Shown piece by piece: positions 45,527 through 57,559 of a stretch of 64,000 bases of DNA. The DNA is from Diphasiastrum complanatum. Its lineage: Eukaryota; Streptophyta; Lycopodiopsida; Lycopodiales; Lycopodiaceae. Location of the stretch: contig CM055100.1 of NCBI GenBank assembly GCA_029204225.1, positions 30,132,149 to 30,196,148 on the forward strand, given 5' to 3'. The notes below the pieces were generated by a model. The model saw nothing but the letters and a program-made list of their open reading frames with translations. It made no database searches and had not been told where the DNA came from. Numbering within the stretch: the first letter of the stretch is position 1; the number at the start of each line of letters is the position of its first letter. The translations under genes and the position numbers were made by a program.

Positions 45527-46515
45527 TGCCAGGCTCTCCTCGATCTTCCAACCGACACCCGTCCAAACATACACTGATCGCCACAAATTTCCAACCTTCC
45601 CGATTCCATGTAAGCACATAGCATCAAACACAAACACAGTGGAGCTGGCTGAGTCGTCTCCTCCCAGCCTTTGCTGCATAATTATGATGAGGAATGCCTC
45701 TCTCTAGGCTTATGCACAATCCTCAAGCACCCCTTAACCCTAACCCTTCCTAAATCTCGACACATGGCCAACTCCATGCACAGTCGACACTTGCCACTTG
45801 GCAGTACCCTAACACATAGGCAAGTGAGTACACTGGACCAAGTGTCCCAGTGAGCATGTGACACGTGTCATGTTTGACCAGTCAACTGTTACGAGCTCGT
45901 AACCAGTGCCGAACCCTAGGGAACACAGATAAGTCAGATAGTCCAGCGTACATGACCAACAGGGCAAGACAGTGTGAGTAGTGTGCCCCAGCACGGTCCA
46001 TAGCCATGGCGGGCCTAACACAGCCTAGGGACCCTGTCAGCAGGATAGGGCCCCCAGTTGGGTCCCGACGTGCAGTCGGCCACGTCAGTGCCACGTGGCC
46101 GACACTTGGCAGTAGCATGCTACCAGTCCTCACACTGGGCTAGGAGGGGCTTACTCTATATCAGGGAGTAGGCAAGGTTGGGTGGATCAGTTACTGTTTG
46201 CCCTACTGTGGTGTTAGGATCTATTACATCAACCCTGACATGTCACTCATTCACTGGACCAAGTGTCCGAATGAGCATATGACATCCAACTCTCCTACTT
46301 TTTAGGAGGTCAGTCCAGCCACTCCTAATTAATGACCCAATACCCTATACCAAAGCAACATGCGACTCTGAGGCTCAAAGACTTAATTCACAACTTTATT
46401 TACATTTCTGTTACAAAGGTCACCACAGGCCAGTGATGCCATTTCTGTATTTACAAGAAGTATGTTTGTAAGTAAAAACAGTAAACAACCGGCATAGGGA
46501 GTAGAAGCTATAACA
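45527..46515. repeat. solo LTR of the 705-bp family, duplication TCATG
   Basis: Plus reading begins TGCCAGGCTCTCC and ends AAGCTATAACA, flanked by TCATG at 45522-45526 and 46516-46520. It is collinear with the split LTR at 7957-13914. After removal of the nested LTR its length is about 642 bp. Neither a primer site nor an interior is attached, so it is a solo LTR left by LTR-LTR recombination. Confidence 0.9.
45887..46228. repeat. solo LTR (342 bp) nested in a solo LTR, duplication TCAAC
   Basis: Begins TGTTACGAGCTCG and ends GATCTATTACA, with TCAAC at 45882-45886 and 46229-46233. The empty site GTCAACCCTAACATGTG is seen at 13589 in the related LTR. A different family from all others in the window; orientation is unknown. 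Confidence 0.9.
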
Positions 46516-46520
46516 TCATG

Positions 46521-47210
46521 TTGCAAATAGAGTTGATGATGTTAAGCTTTGTAGATGGACCCGTCAAAATTACATATTGTATACAAGTCATGTTTGGGTA
46601 CAAGCACCCAAATCAACATACACTCATAAATACATAACTTTATTATGTACAATAAAATGCATGTAAATGTCTTGTCTAAGATAGCATAACAATAGAGATG
46701 CGCATTCTTTGACTAAAGATACATACTACATTCAAGACATCTTAATCAAATACATTGACATGATTTAGTCCAACTTTGTATTTTTCCAGCAAAAACTTTA
46801 GACACAAAGCACACAGCTTTAGGATTATTAAAATGCAAAAGAATGTTAGGAACATCAATTGAGGAGACTATGTTTTTACAAATGTGCCTAATGTATAACT
46901 ATATATTTGAAAACCCATATATTCAAAACTCAAATACACTTCATTTTTTGTAAAGACCATTATAAAATAAGGAGCTCATAAAACTCTGTAGAAGTATGAT
47001 TTCTACCCCTAGAAAAATCAAAATTGGACACTCATCATATCAAGCATTTCAAATGCAAAAGCATGCTAACTTGTGAAGTGGAAATTCTATTACCACAATG
47101 CTATGCAAACTATATATGAGAATCACCAACAAAAATCACTAATGTAACTTTTATAATCTCCTTTGTGATCAATGATGCCTTGAAGTACATTAATAGTAAT
47201 GATCACTCAC
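46521..47210 (-). other. intron 2 sequence
   Basis: AT-rich sequence just downstream (minus strand) of the exon 2 donor. No feature was recognised. Confidence 0.5.
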
Positions 47211-47314
47211 ACTAATATCCAGATGGCACCAGTCAAAGGAATTGCACCCCATATTAATCCACATATAAGACCAATCACTTGTCGAATCCAATGCAAGACA
47301 TCGCCTAGTTGTTC
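47211..47314 (-). CDS. RAB5IF/OPTI-like protein, exon 2
   Basis: A 104-nt minus-strand exon between acceptor TTTTTATGCAG and a consensus donor GTGAGT. It encodes EQLGDVLHWIRQVIGLICGL and then IWGAIPLTGAIWIL plus two bases. The pattern [DE]xLxxVxxWxRQxxGLxxGxxWGxxPLxG is the first conserved block and first membrane helix of RAB5IF proteins (human DEFLDVIYWFRQ...GVIWGVLPLRG). Phase 0 at its start matches the end of exon 1. Part of a three-helix ER membrane protein; function in plants is inferred from the animal GEL-complex subunit. Confidence 0.72.
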
Positions 47315-47585
47315 CTGCATAAAAATATTTTGTAAATCGTATGTTTTACATGACAAGAAAACAACGTTTGTCAAATTTTCTTTGGAACTTTTTTTTGAAA
47401 AAAGCAAAAGAAACAGCCTATACATCCAAAAAAAGAAAGCTAAAAATCAATTGAGAAAATGATTTTAGACTAACTAAAAAAATTTGCAATGTGAGGAAAC
47501 ATAAAAAAAATAGTAAAAATCTATTTTTTTTTGGAAAACACATTGAGATTTCCAAAACGCGGGCTACATTATGATATTGATATAA

Positions 47586-47612
47586 AATCACACACACACA
47601 CACACACACACA
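47586..47612. repeat. (CA)n microsatellite
   Basis: Short CA repeat, about 27 bp, adjacent to the GA tail of a retroposon copy. Confidence 0.95.
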
Positions 47613-47648
47613 TATCATAGTTGTGTGCGCCATTCACCCTACCCGCAA

Positions 47649-48702
47649 GAGAGAGAGAGAGAGAGAGAGAAGAAGAAGAAGACGAAGAAGCTTTATTAAC
47701 GTCTTTTCCATGCCAAAAGGCATATAAGACGAACAAGTACATCAGATATAGTGGAACCAAGTCGGAGCAATGTCGTCAAACAACATAACTAAAACCAAAC
47801 TAACTAAGAAGAGGATAATGTCCAGGATTATATTGTGGTGGTGTTGAAGACTCTCTTCAAGAAACTTTTTAGCTCACCAACAGCATCATGGGAGTTCGTA
47901 ATACCTCTGACTCGGACATGAAGAGCCTTTTGCTCTCGCAAACGGCTCTCGGTGAACGTAGCTGAGATAAATGAGGTGGAGGTTGTAGAACAGCAGTATT
48001 AAGACCTTTAAGCACATATGCCCAGGATAGGACAGCGATATGATGTTGGTCCACTTGACTTTCAAGGTGTTGGATCTTAGCTGAAGTAGTCGAATGAGAG
48101 AAAGCTTCGATTTTGATAGCTGTAACTTCTTTCTTGAGATCATCAATAGACGAATCTAGTTTCTAAATATGAGATTGCACAACATGGACTTCAAGAGAAA
48201 AAAGTTTTTTTCGATAGTCGTTGAGATATTCATAGGAACGTAATTGATCTCTACGAATGACGGATATCATAAAGGCTGGAGGCAAAAGTGATTCCTCTTC
48301 TAGGGTATTCGGGGTCAAAGGGTCGGCTATAATGGATTCACTATTAGCAAGAATAGGATCTGACGGAGAGATAGGGATTGCAACTGGAATAGAAGGTGAA
48401 GGTGAAGGTGGACCGAAGGTAGGTGCGATGGACAGTCCAGATGCAAATGCAATGGTTCCACCTGAAGCAGGTACGATGGCAGGAGCAGGCACAACAGGCT
48501 CAGATGCGATGGACAGACTCGTGATGGAGATGGATTCCGGGCCAGCAGGGCGCGGTTCAAATGACAGACCAGCAATGGAGATGGTGGTTTCCGCGCCCTG
48601 TTGGCGCGGTGGAGAGTGGGAGGAGTTACCTCCCCCCGCTTGCGTGGAGCCATGTGGTAGAAAGATGGAGCGCTGGGGAGCGCGCTGGCAGCAGGACACC
48701 CG
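47649..48702 (-). mobile_element. ORF1-only retroposon copy in intron 1
   Basis: On the minus strand: a Pro/Ser-rich N-terminal reading (ISITSLSIASEPVVPAPAIV etc.), a coiled-coil region (SIDDLKKEVTAIKIEAFS, KIQHLESQVDQHHIAVLSW), a YVLKGLNTAVLQPPPH segment matching the copy at 39945, then a 3' UTR ending ATGCCTTTTGGCATGGAAAA and GACGTTAATAAAGC followed by (TTC)n and (CT)n. The central RRM-like part is deleted. No reverse transcriptase is present. Confidence 0.7.
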
Positions 48703-48861
48703 GCATATAAGACCAAACAGTACATCAAAAGAGATGGAACTCAGACGGATCAATGTCGTGAAACAACTTAACAAAATAGACTAGCTAACTAAGAAGAGAA
48801 TCCATGGCCAGGAAGATGATGCAAAGACCATTTACAAGTTCAACTGGACATCTCTTCAATG
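48703..48861 (-). mobile_element. 3' UTR fragment of the ORF1-only retroposon
   Basis: The minus strand contains GATGTCCAGTTGAACTTGTA, CTCTTCTTAGTTAG and TGATGTACTG, then ends TCTTATATGCC where the next copy starts. These blocks occur in the same order in the 3' UTR at 62705-62825. It lies in intron 1, 23 bp from the exon 1 donor. Confidence 0.7.
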
Positions 48862-48883
48862 CTTCGTAAAAAATTATTCCTAC

Positions 48884-49006
48884 CCGGTCCCAGTCTGCTG
48901 CATCTGCACTGCTCAGCTTTAAGCGCTGCAACGGTGAGCCAACAGTCTCATGCTGATGCACTTGCTGCTGCTTAGGTGACTTGAACGACGAGGATCTCTC
49001 TCTCAT
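48884..49006 (-). CDS. RAB5IF/OPTI-like protein, exon 1
   Basis: A 123-nt minus-strand exon of 41 codons from ATG at 49006 to donor CGG|GTAGGA. It encodes a hydrophilic Ser/Gln-rich N-terminus beginning MRERSSSFKSPKQQQVHQHE and ending SSADAADWDR. The joint with exon 2 gives a DWD[KR]x[DE][EQ]L-type transition as in RAB5IF relatives, in phase 0. The start is the first ATG after an upstream stop. Identification relies on exon 2 and the 37.8-kb exon; this exon alone is not diagnostic. Confidence 0.62.
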
Positions 49007-49812
49007 TATCGCTCTTTCAAATAGAACGGTTTAGTATGTGTTATGAATCACTCAAATTCTTCTCATCTGAAATAGCATAAATGGCCTCTGCAGTAGTCCT
49101 GGAAATGTAGCTGCAGTGTTTTTATTGACCTGCACATAGAAACAAATTCGCAATCTGTAGGTGAATAGTGATATAGCGTCCTAATGGTGTCTGTATGAAT
49201 TTCTGGCACTTGAAAGAAAAAAGACAATAACCAAACCCGCCTAAACTCTCACTCCGCAATTTCTCATGCAAAGAAATATCAAAAGAAAGGAAAGCACAAA
49301 TCTAACCTAAAAAAGAATTGCAATAAGACACTGCCAGAATGAGATTGGAAAGCTGAAATAAAGCAGTAACCCTAAAGCCATAGCCCCACGAAATCAGATC
49401 CTAAAAAAAGTGCGCCATCCGAGCTAAAAGCCGACCAAACAACGAGGGACTAAACGATTGATTGATTGATTGAAATGGTAGTTAAAATGAGGTGGTGCTG
49501 CTGAGAAGCGGAATTTATGAAATTCTGACCTGCGCGCAGGAAAAATTGATGGACAACAAACGCACGTGATGGATCGTATCCAGCAAAGGGTTGGTGCAAG
49601 CCTAGGACGTGCATTATAATTATAGTCCCCCTAACAAAACTACCTATATTTAAATGCTTTAGTTAACAATTTTTCATTACATTCATAATTTAGTGCGGTT
49701 TCACATGGGACTCGGGCTCGCTAGCCCAGTCTTACGACTTTGGTCCCTGCCTATTTTCAATTAATGGACCTATTTTCACATGTAGAGCCCTCTTCTCCGT
49801 GACCTCCCCCTT
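49007..49812 (-). other. upstream region of the RAB5IF-like gene
   Basis: Should hold the 5' UTR and promoter. A minus-strand TATTTCAG near 49063-49070 could be an acceptor of a 5' UTR intron. No TATA box could be assigned with confidence. A run of GATT repeats lies near 49459-49472. Confidence 0.35.
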
Positions 49813-49818
49813 CCTGGT

Positions 49819-49860
<42 letters not shown>

Positions 49861-49878
49861 CGCGTGTGTGTGGTGCTT

Positions 49879-49920
<42 letters not shown>
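49813..49920. repeat. compound (GA)n-(GC/GT)n-(GA)n microsatellite
   Basis: GA repeat at 49821-49856, GCGCGCGTGTGTGTG then GT to 49896, then GA to 49920. It lies about 0.85 kb upstream of the RAB5IF-like start codon. Confidence 0.96.
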
Positions 49921-49921
<1 letters not shown>

Positions 49922-52900
49922 AATACAAAACAGCCTGTCCGCTCACCCGCCACTTCTTTGCAATCAATCAATTTCCAAAATTCAACTGAGAGCTCAATCC
50001 AGCAGCAAGCAAAACAGAAAATGAAAATCACCTTCTTTCTTTAGCCTCCTAAGTCAATGCAATCCTTGTGATGCAAGAAGCTACAGATGATGCAAAACAA
50101 AAACCCATAAATTGTGCAGGCTTGCATCAGATTTCTAATGCAATCCTATAAACTAGTCTGATGTCTTATATTCGAGAAATTACTAAGAAGTAAAGGATTA
50201 ATTAAAAAAATGAGAAATAGATTTGAGGGCCTCTGATTTTGTAAATGATGAGATACCACAATGGGATCTAGATTAAAGCTCAAAATTTTTTCAAAATACC
50301 CCACATTTGATCGAATGGTTTCCTTTTTCTCATATTGTGACTAGGTACTAAAATACACCATTGATCATCAGATCTTTACAGTCCTAGAATTCCCTTTCCA
50401 AAATTACTGATGTCCCATACCATCAGCTTTTCCTTCCAGAAAACCCTTAACCGCCTTATCTGATATTCTAGAGATCCACTGATCATCTAGCTATCCTATA
50501 ATCACTATAGAATATTACTCTTGTTTCCAAACACTGGAGAATCCATTTATTTGGATGACTGGCATGCCCCATCAGATGGATACCACAAATCCACACCTGA
50601 TCCTGTGATTTAGACAAAAGAATTAACATGGTTCAACACTACATTCTGATCCTTACAGGTTAATGATAAGCTTCAAATTCCCCTGGATCCGAGAGCATTA
50701 ACTCTAGGGACAAGCTTCTATCAACTAATAGATCCAATGTAATCCATATATCAAATTCTACTTCTAACATCATCCAAAACTGCGGATAACTCAATGGTAA
50801 CAAAGATATTAGTTACAATTCAATTAAATGAATTTAATTCATGAAATTAATATCCAGTATTAAGCAATTATTTACTGAGATTACCAAAATCCTAATTGCG
50901 AAATACATTTTCCAATCACACTTGCTACCACTGATGTCATCTCTTCTTCCCTCCTTAGAATTTTCAGTTCCCTGAAAATCTATTTCAGCTAAGGTACTAA
51001 GAAGACGTAACGACATTAGTAAATGTTTAAAATTAAATATTGTAGAAAAACAAAATTGAAACAATTTCATTTCTATCCTACACCTGGGCTGAATAACTGA
51101 TAAACCAGAAATCATCTACTAGTATGAAAAACACTACTAGTATGATCTTTGAATATAATTCACCATAGGACTTAACTAGAAATGTAATCAGTTTTTTTAT
51201 TCCTATTATTACAATTTTTCCAATAAAATTGGACTGTTTTCTCTTTTTATTCACTGGTTTGGCATTACTCCATTAATATTGTCAAAACTATTCAAACTCA
51301 TAATATGAAATTACATGAATGGAAATCCTACCAAGAGGATTCCAGAAACTTTTAAACTGTATCCAAACAAGATTCTTGATCAGATAAAGAGTTCTGTCAT
51401 CACTCATTTATCTGGCCATTTCATATTGTTTGACGGTTTTAAAATTAATTTTGACGAGTATATTGCACAAACGTTCACTTGATCCATTTCCAACGATCAA
51501 TATCGATTAGAAATATCCCGGACAAGTAATAGATTTCAAACTTTTAACCAAGTTCAAAAATCAGAAAGGGAAAAATTAAAATTTGAACTTTTTCCAAAGT
51601 TTAGTCACCATCAAGCACAGTATCAGAAAAATTAAATTTTATTGAACTGAATATCGTCTTAAAAAAAGGTAACCCATGAGCAACGAATATCTTGTTGTCG
51701 ATCCTAAATCTATGAACCAAATTCATAGACGGCCTGTTAGGATAATAAAATTTATATCATCCCACAACATTTGTTATGGCCTTGAAAATCCATATATAAG
51801 GTTTACTTATGGTAATTCATTATTAGATATCAAATTGTTTCTTTTCCCATGCATTACTGGAAAAGTAGCCGATGATGGAATAACCATTAACAAACATAGG
51901 CTCTCTTCATATGCATAACAATTCAATACATTTTTAAACCCATAAAGGTTTATTGGGATAACCAAATTTAAACCCCAATGTATGTGTTCAAAAGTAAAAA
52001 GCCAATAACCTTTACTTTTAGCACATGCAAAAGATAAGCCAACTTGTAGGTTATGCAAACCCTAAAAGGATTTTAGCCTCCAGGAAGGGGTTTAGCCTCA
52101 TTCTAGCAGCCACAGCCACATCGGCCATCCCTCATTCTTCTACACCATGCCATCGATGGAATAGTGAGCTACCACTCTGGATCGCACAACCCACCACAGT
52201 CAATCCATGATGAGCTAAATCAATATGGTAGGATAAAACTATTGATATTGATTTTTCCAGGCAGCCTTCCAATGCCTTTTTTTTTTTTTTGCAGGTGATT
52301 GCAGAGAAGAAATGAGGTGCCTAAAGCTTTCAGCAGCTCTTAGTACCCGCAAACCTTCAACATGCTAGCAACGAGTATCTAACAGCGAGTATCTGCAAAT
52401 GCTTTCATTAATCAAGCAATGATTGATCCCACGAATAGCCTCCAATCTCAGAGCACCAGCAAGCAGCAATCATTGTTAAGATGGCCAACCTGGGGTTTCC
52501 TAAATGCGCCCAAGTTCCATCCAATAGTACCTCCCAATTGTGCCCTTTACTAGGAAAACTAATATGTTTTTCAAACATCAATGGATGGCCTCATTGGATG
52601 AACTCACATCTTTTCCATCAGTGTTGTTCCATGCCTATATGAAAAAGGTAATAAGATCTTGCTTTTTCATGCAAAACATCCAAAAAGCTCAAAAGTTCAG
52701 ACAAGGTTACAACTCTCCTACTGCTTCTTATAGGGTTATGCATGTCTTATTCCAATCCTTTCCATCAACTTCCACTTTCATAACTTGCAAGTTCATATCA
52801 AACAGGAAGTATACATGTCAAAGATTTTCCAGGGAATACAAAAGCACACACGCAAATTAGGACGATTTACTTCAACAAGTCTATAGTTTCCACAGCATAT

Positions 52901-53169
52901 CATTGAAGAATAGATACAACAGCAGTTCACTTAAGGTCTACAATTCAGCATATAATACTGGAGGACATGCAAACAGTAGAATCATTGAACTTGGTTCTCA
53001 TAATTTGTTTTCTAGGATACACTGAAACTTATACAAGACTGTATTTATGTTCGTAGTTAGATTCTATCAAGATGATTTTTTTTTATTGTGATGTCTCTGT
53101 ACTAATTCTATTGAGCTTAAAATTTGTATTTTTTGTGTTGTGGCAATAATGCTTAGTTTTGTTTGGATG
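49921..53169. other. no recognised gene
   Basis: AT-rich sequence with short open frames only. None shows a known domain. A poly-T run is at 52278-52290. I see no transposon similarity. Confidence 0.4.
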
Positions 53170-53522
53170 TGTTAGGTTAACACACACACACACACATTAT
53201 TAGAAGTATGTAATGATACACATTATTATTAAGAGTCGTATATAGTTGTAATGATTTATTGTGTCAAACTTGAGTTGTCAAGTCACATGGTTGGTTACAT
53301 CCAAGAGCTTCCTGAACCCAATCTTTCCATCATTGAGTATATCAACAATTTTGTATAATGAGAATGTACAATTGTAAAGGCAATGATGTGTATGAGCAAC
53401 TTCCTCTCTTCAATGTATTGTTACTTTCACTATTGTTAGATTGCTATTGGAGTAGGAAATGTGTTGGATGATTGTAGTTCATGATAAATAAATTCACGTA
53501 TTTGTTAGTCTCCATTCCTATA
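53170..53522 (+). repeat. possible copia 5' LTR and primer site
   Basis: TGTTAGGTTAACACAC at 53170 may be the LTR start. A variant primer site TTGATATCAAAGC at 53525-53537 (cf. TGGTATCAAAGC) follows the end. A leader of about 1.3 kb then leads to a gag start at 54853. The LTR boundaries are tentative because no second copy is present. Confidence 0.45.
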
Positions 53523-53537
53523 GTTTGATATCAAAGC

Positions 53538-54852
53538 ATGGTTATGTTGAAACTGCAAGAGTAGAAGGGGAAAAAAAGACTCCTTGCTCAGCTTGTTTGT
53601 AGGTGTAAAAGCTTCAAATCACTAGTGGAGAACATCCTCTTCTTCCTAATAGCTTGGAGAAAGGATGTGTAGGATCAAATAGAGCAAAAATCCATTGAGA
53701 TAGAAGAAATCTAGAAAACCTCAAATTTGAGCTTTTCGGAGGTATGAGACTTTGACGAATCATAAATCCATTATTTCTTGACCAAATCAGGTGTTGTAAA
53801 GCTTCAAGAGTATCTACGTAATGTTAAGAAGACAACTATCAGACAGTTTTGATAATACCTTGAGACTTGGGTGCATTAAGCATTCAAAGTTGCACTATGC
53901 GAAAGAAGTTGGAAATTATAATGAAAAATGGTTAGTGGCTCCAAACCATGGATATTTAGCTTGAAAGGCCTTATACACAGCTCACTAGTACTAGGGCTCC
54001 TATAGACAAATAGTCATACTATGGTTTTTATGCCAAGATTAGAGAGAGTGATCAATCTCTAAGAAAAATAGTACTCTTCTTAGCATTTTAATGAAGGCAT
54101 TTATTGGGAGCTATGGTGCATAGTTTTTGGTGATTGAACACTTGAAAGAATCAGCTAGAGTAGCAGAGAAAAATCTTATTGATGGCTCAAATTGCGTGAT
54201 CAAAGACCCAAATCAATGACTAGGTTTCTTTGGTTCCTATTTCTTCGATGAAGTGCAAAAATTGACAATTCTTCATCACAACAATTTGAAAATGAATTTG
54301 ACTTGGGTCCCAGCTCCAAAGTTTAAGTTGAATTTTATTTTATTTTATTTTATTTTTTTGTATTTTTCTAGTTGGCGGGCCAACAATTTCCATAGGGCCC
54401 AACTTGGTCAAATTGGATCCAAATTTAGCCAAAATTGAGGCAGCCTCTCCTCGAGACTAATGTCCACCTATTCAGAACTCTACAATAGAGTAATTGTAGA
54501 GATTAGGTGTTGCATTGCAATGCCGAACTGATATCACCATTGTGGAGCCTTTGCCGAGTTCTACATAGTGATACTAGATTTCATTGGAAATCACCCATTG
54601 TGAAGGAGAAAAGTCCACTTGAAACATGTGGCACTTAGTGGTAGGCATAATTCAACTTCCTCACTACTCAAAGAGGTACATAGAGATGAAATTTGTGTGA
54701 AATACTATGTCTTGACAAAGAACCTACAATTTTGGTGCCAAATTGGTCCTTTTACAAGCATTTTTCTATGAATTGGCATAACTTTTTTTGGTCTTGCATC
54801 AGGTCTCAGTCATCCAAAAAGGTAAATTGCTCAGTTTTTTGTTCTCTATGTA
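53538..54852 (+). other. probable copia leader
   Basis: Non-coding sequence between the primer-like site and the gag start; the length is like the 1.3-kb leader of the nested copia at 12012-13312. Confidence 0.45.
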
Positions 54853-55640
54853 ATGGAAGGTAGAGATATGACATTACTATTACTTGAAGAAAGCAAATTG
54901 GATGGAAAAAATTATCCAATTTGGAAGTTTAAAATGTGCAATTTGTTAATGATGAGAGATGCTTGGAAAATAATGACAGAACAGGAGAAGAGTATGTAAT
55001 GGACATTGCTCAGTGTGAAAGAGAGGTAGACATGCCAAAGAAAGAACTTGAACATTTCTTAAACAATCAATTGAATTGGGAAAGACGTGCTACCGAGGCA
55101 TTGAGAATGATCATCAACCTGTGGAACTTCTTCTTCATCTTCTTCCAAGATCGTGGGAAGTCTTTTGATGCTATCATCACCAACTGCATGGTCTTCATCA
55201 TCAAACCTCTGCATTTCATCAAAGATGAAATCTTTATTAATGTGAAATTTATTCATTATAGGATCAAAACACATGTATGCCTTTGTCCTCTCATCATAGC
55301 CAACAAAGATACACTTGATTGATTTGGCATCAAGTTTTCTTTGCTCCTCCTTTGGCATGTGTACATATGCCTTACACCCAAATACTCGAAACCTATCAAT
55401 TATAGGCTTCAAACCCGTAAGAGCTTCTTCATATCACATTTCATCCACAACCACACCAATTGAAGCTTGGGCAATTTTACAAGCGATGTATGAATCCAAT
55501 GCTACAAGTGTTCTTTTTGTAAAACAAAAACTGCTTACCATTCAGATGGATGAGTCAAAATCAAATCGGTTACTAACTTTCTTACACGGCTCAAGGAATT
55601 TCGAGATCAATTGAGAGCCATGATTGAGACAATCTTTGAC
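54853..55640 (+). pseudogene. gag: copia gag, interrupted by inverted integrase
   Basis: From ATG 54853 the frame reads MEGRDMTLLLLEESKLDGKN and YPIWKFKMCNLLMMRDAWKI up to a stop near 54999, then after a frame change ERRATEALRMIINL to about 55116. The gag resumes at about 55431 with SSTTTPIEAWAILQAMYESN and LFVKQKLLTIQMDES. The two parts are neighbours in a normal copia gag. Between them lies a block coding for integrase on the other strand. Confidence 0.82.
55117..55430 (-). pseudogene. copia integrase C-terminal piece, inverted within gag
   Basis: The minus strand at 55412-55130 reads RFRVFGCKAYVHMPKEEQRK, LDAKSIKCIFVGYDERTKAY and FDEMQRF, the C-terminal end of copia integrase as seen at 2650-2820 in the first element. 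The acidic segment EEDEEEVPQVDD follows. It is open for 117 codons. Confidence 0.88.
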
Positions 55641-57559
55641 ACGGATGTCATAAGCATTGATCAAGGCAAGTGCCATATTGATCAGTATAAGGGCACATCG
55701 AATGTATTGAGTTCATATTAAAATTTTACATACATAAGAAGCTATTTTGCAAAATACACATCATATGAAGAGCCGTGACTCTTGCATCAGTGCTAGGTAC
55801 TAGGGTAGATCCGTGCCATACTAGCCCCAAGGACCTCCAACGAAGACTGTACAAAGTCCAAGCACCTTATAGCTTGGGCAAATCCATGCCATACAAGCCC
55901 GCTAGAGCCAAACCCTACACCAAGTATTAGCTCACATACAACAGTCGCTTTAAGTTTATCGTTCCTTAATGAGTTATTAGCATTTCATCTCATCCTCATA
56001 TATTTAAACACAAAAGCATATATTTAGGACTATATACATGAAAGCAATCAACCCCAACTCAACTTTAGGTTTCCCATGAGTAAATAAATTGTATTGCATT
56101 ATGTGTTTGTCATACTTGAAAAAATCCTAAAGTTGGGTGGGAAGACAAATCATAATGGTGTTATTACTCATAACTTCGTACCTAGATGCGAGGCAAAGAC
56201 ATCTCCTGAGAGAGACCCATCTCCAAATGGTTAAGTGAAACACCCTCCTTAGATACTAATGATTCCAATACGACAATGATAAGTCAATGATAGTGCAATG
56301 TCCTTACTAGATTATTTTATTTCAAGAAACTTATTTGGTTTAGTCAAACAAGTAGTAAGTGTGATTCATCATAAGTGCCTAACAAGAGGTTACATTCTCC
56401 TCAAGTGCCATAGAACCATTCCATACTAGTTCTTTACTTGAATTTCAATAAACCCTAAAATGTATCATCTCTTTGGTTATCATTATACTCAAGATACTAA
56501 CACTTTCAATGTTTCATAGAACCTCCTTATGTTATGGCCGATCTAAACCCATAAAAATTGTATGAATTCATAATTTTCATAAGCAAATAAGTTTCACATG
56601 CCCATCAGCAGTACCATAACACAATAATGAGGCAAACCAAGGGTTTATTGGGTGGCCCTCTGCAAATTACTAAAAGTTGTGTTTGAGCAAAATATAGATC
56701 AACTAGAAAGTATCAAAAAACAATATGCATGCAAATGCTGCTCATATTCTTCAAAGACAATGAGCAAATAGCTGGTCCATCGCACATAGATGGACGACCA
56801 TCTATCTACTTGGTAGGGCGCCAAAAACTACATATGATTCAATGCACAAAGCAACCAAACTTGCATGTAGAAGTGCGATCTACTAGCCAACATCTAGTCA
56901 TTGGCCAACGACCCACAAAACCTATTGAAAACTTGTTACAATGCATACACAAGTGCGAATTACCATCAAGTAGGTAATCGTTGTCCAATGGCAATAAAAT
57001 TGGAGTAATTCTGACTATCATACCTCATGGATTGATCAAGAACGATGCTAAGGCAATGCTAAGGCAACGCCCAACCGTAGACACTTCAAATGTTATTTTA
57101 GAAGCAAAGATTCTATACCAATCAACAATTACCAGCACATGTGTGAGCTATTTACATCAAGCATTCTAGCAAGCTTAAAGCACTTGTGTATAGGTGAGCA
57201 TCATGCCAAAGATTTGATAGTAATCTTACCTTAGTTTGTAGCAATTCCCCTTACAAATACTCTTCCAATTCCATAAGCAAGCCTTCACTTTGCAAGACAA
57301 ATTAGGTCGCAGTAGAGGATGACATGAGAGAGAGTGAATTTTAAGGTTGTATCATTTTCCTTTTTATAGAAGCCACAGTTTCGAATCCCTATTAAGTGCA
57401 TTCATCTTGGTCATTCAAGGCAATCAAGTTTCCCAACAAATTAACTATTTTTTAAAGAAATCTATTGGGGGGTCATCCAACTTAGTGTAACAAAGTAAGT
57501 GAAGAAACCAAGAGTTTCTATCTTTCAAAGCCTTAGCATTTTTCCTTAGTTTTTCATTT
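55641..57559. other. no gene; contains one arm of a dispersed inverted repeat
   Basis: On the minus strand, 55925-55690 matches 60700-60925 plus (GGCTCTxGCGGGCTTG, GATTTGxCCAAGCTATAAGG, CTTGGGGCTAG, TAGCTTCTTATGT). No coding similarity was seen in the remainder. Confidence 0.5.

Noticed and set aside
48257-48784. 175-codon plus-strand frame rich in Gly/Met/Ala
   Set aside because: Antisense shadow of the Pro/Ser-rich ORF1 N-terminal region of the minus-strand retroposon.
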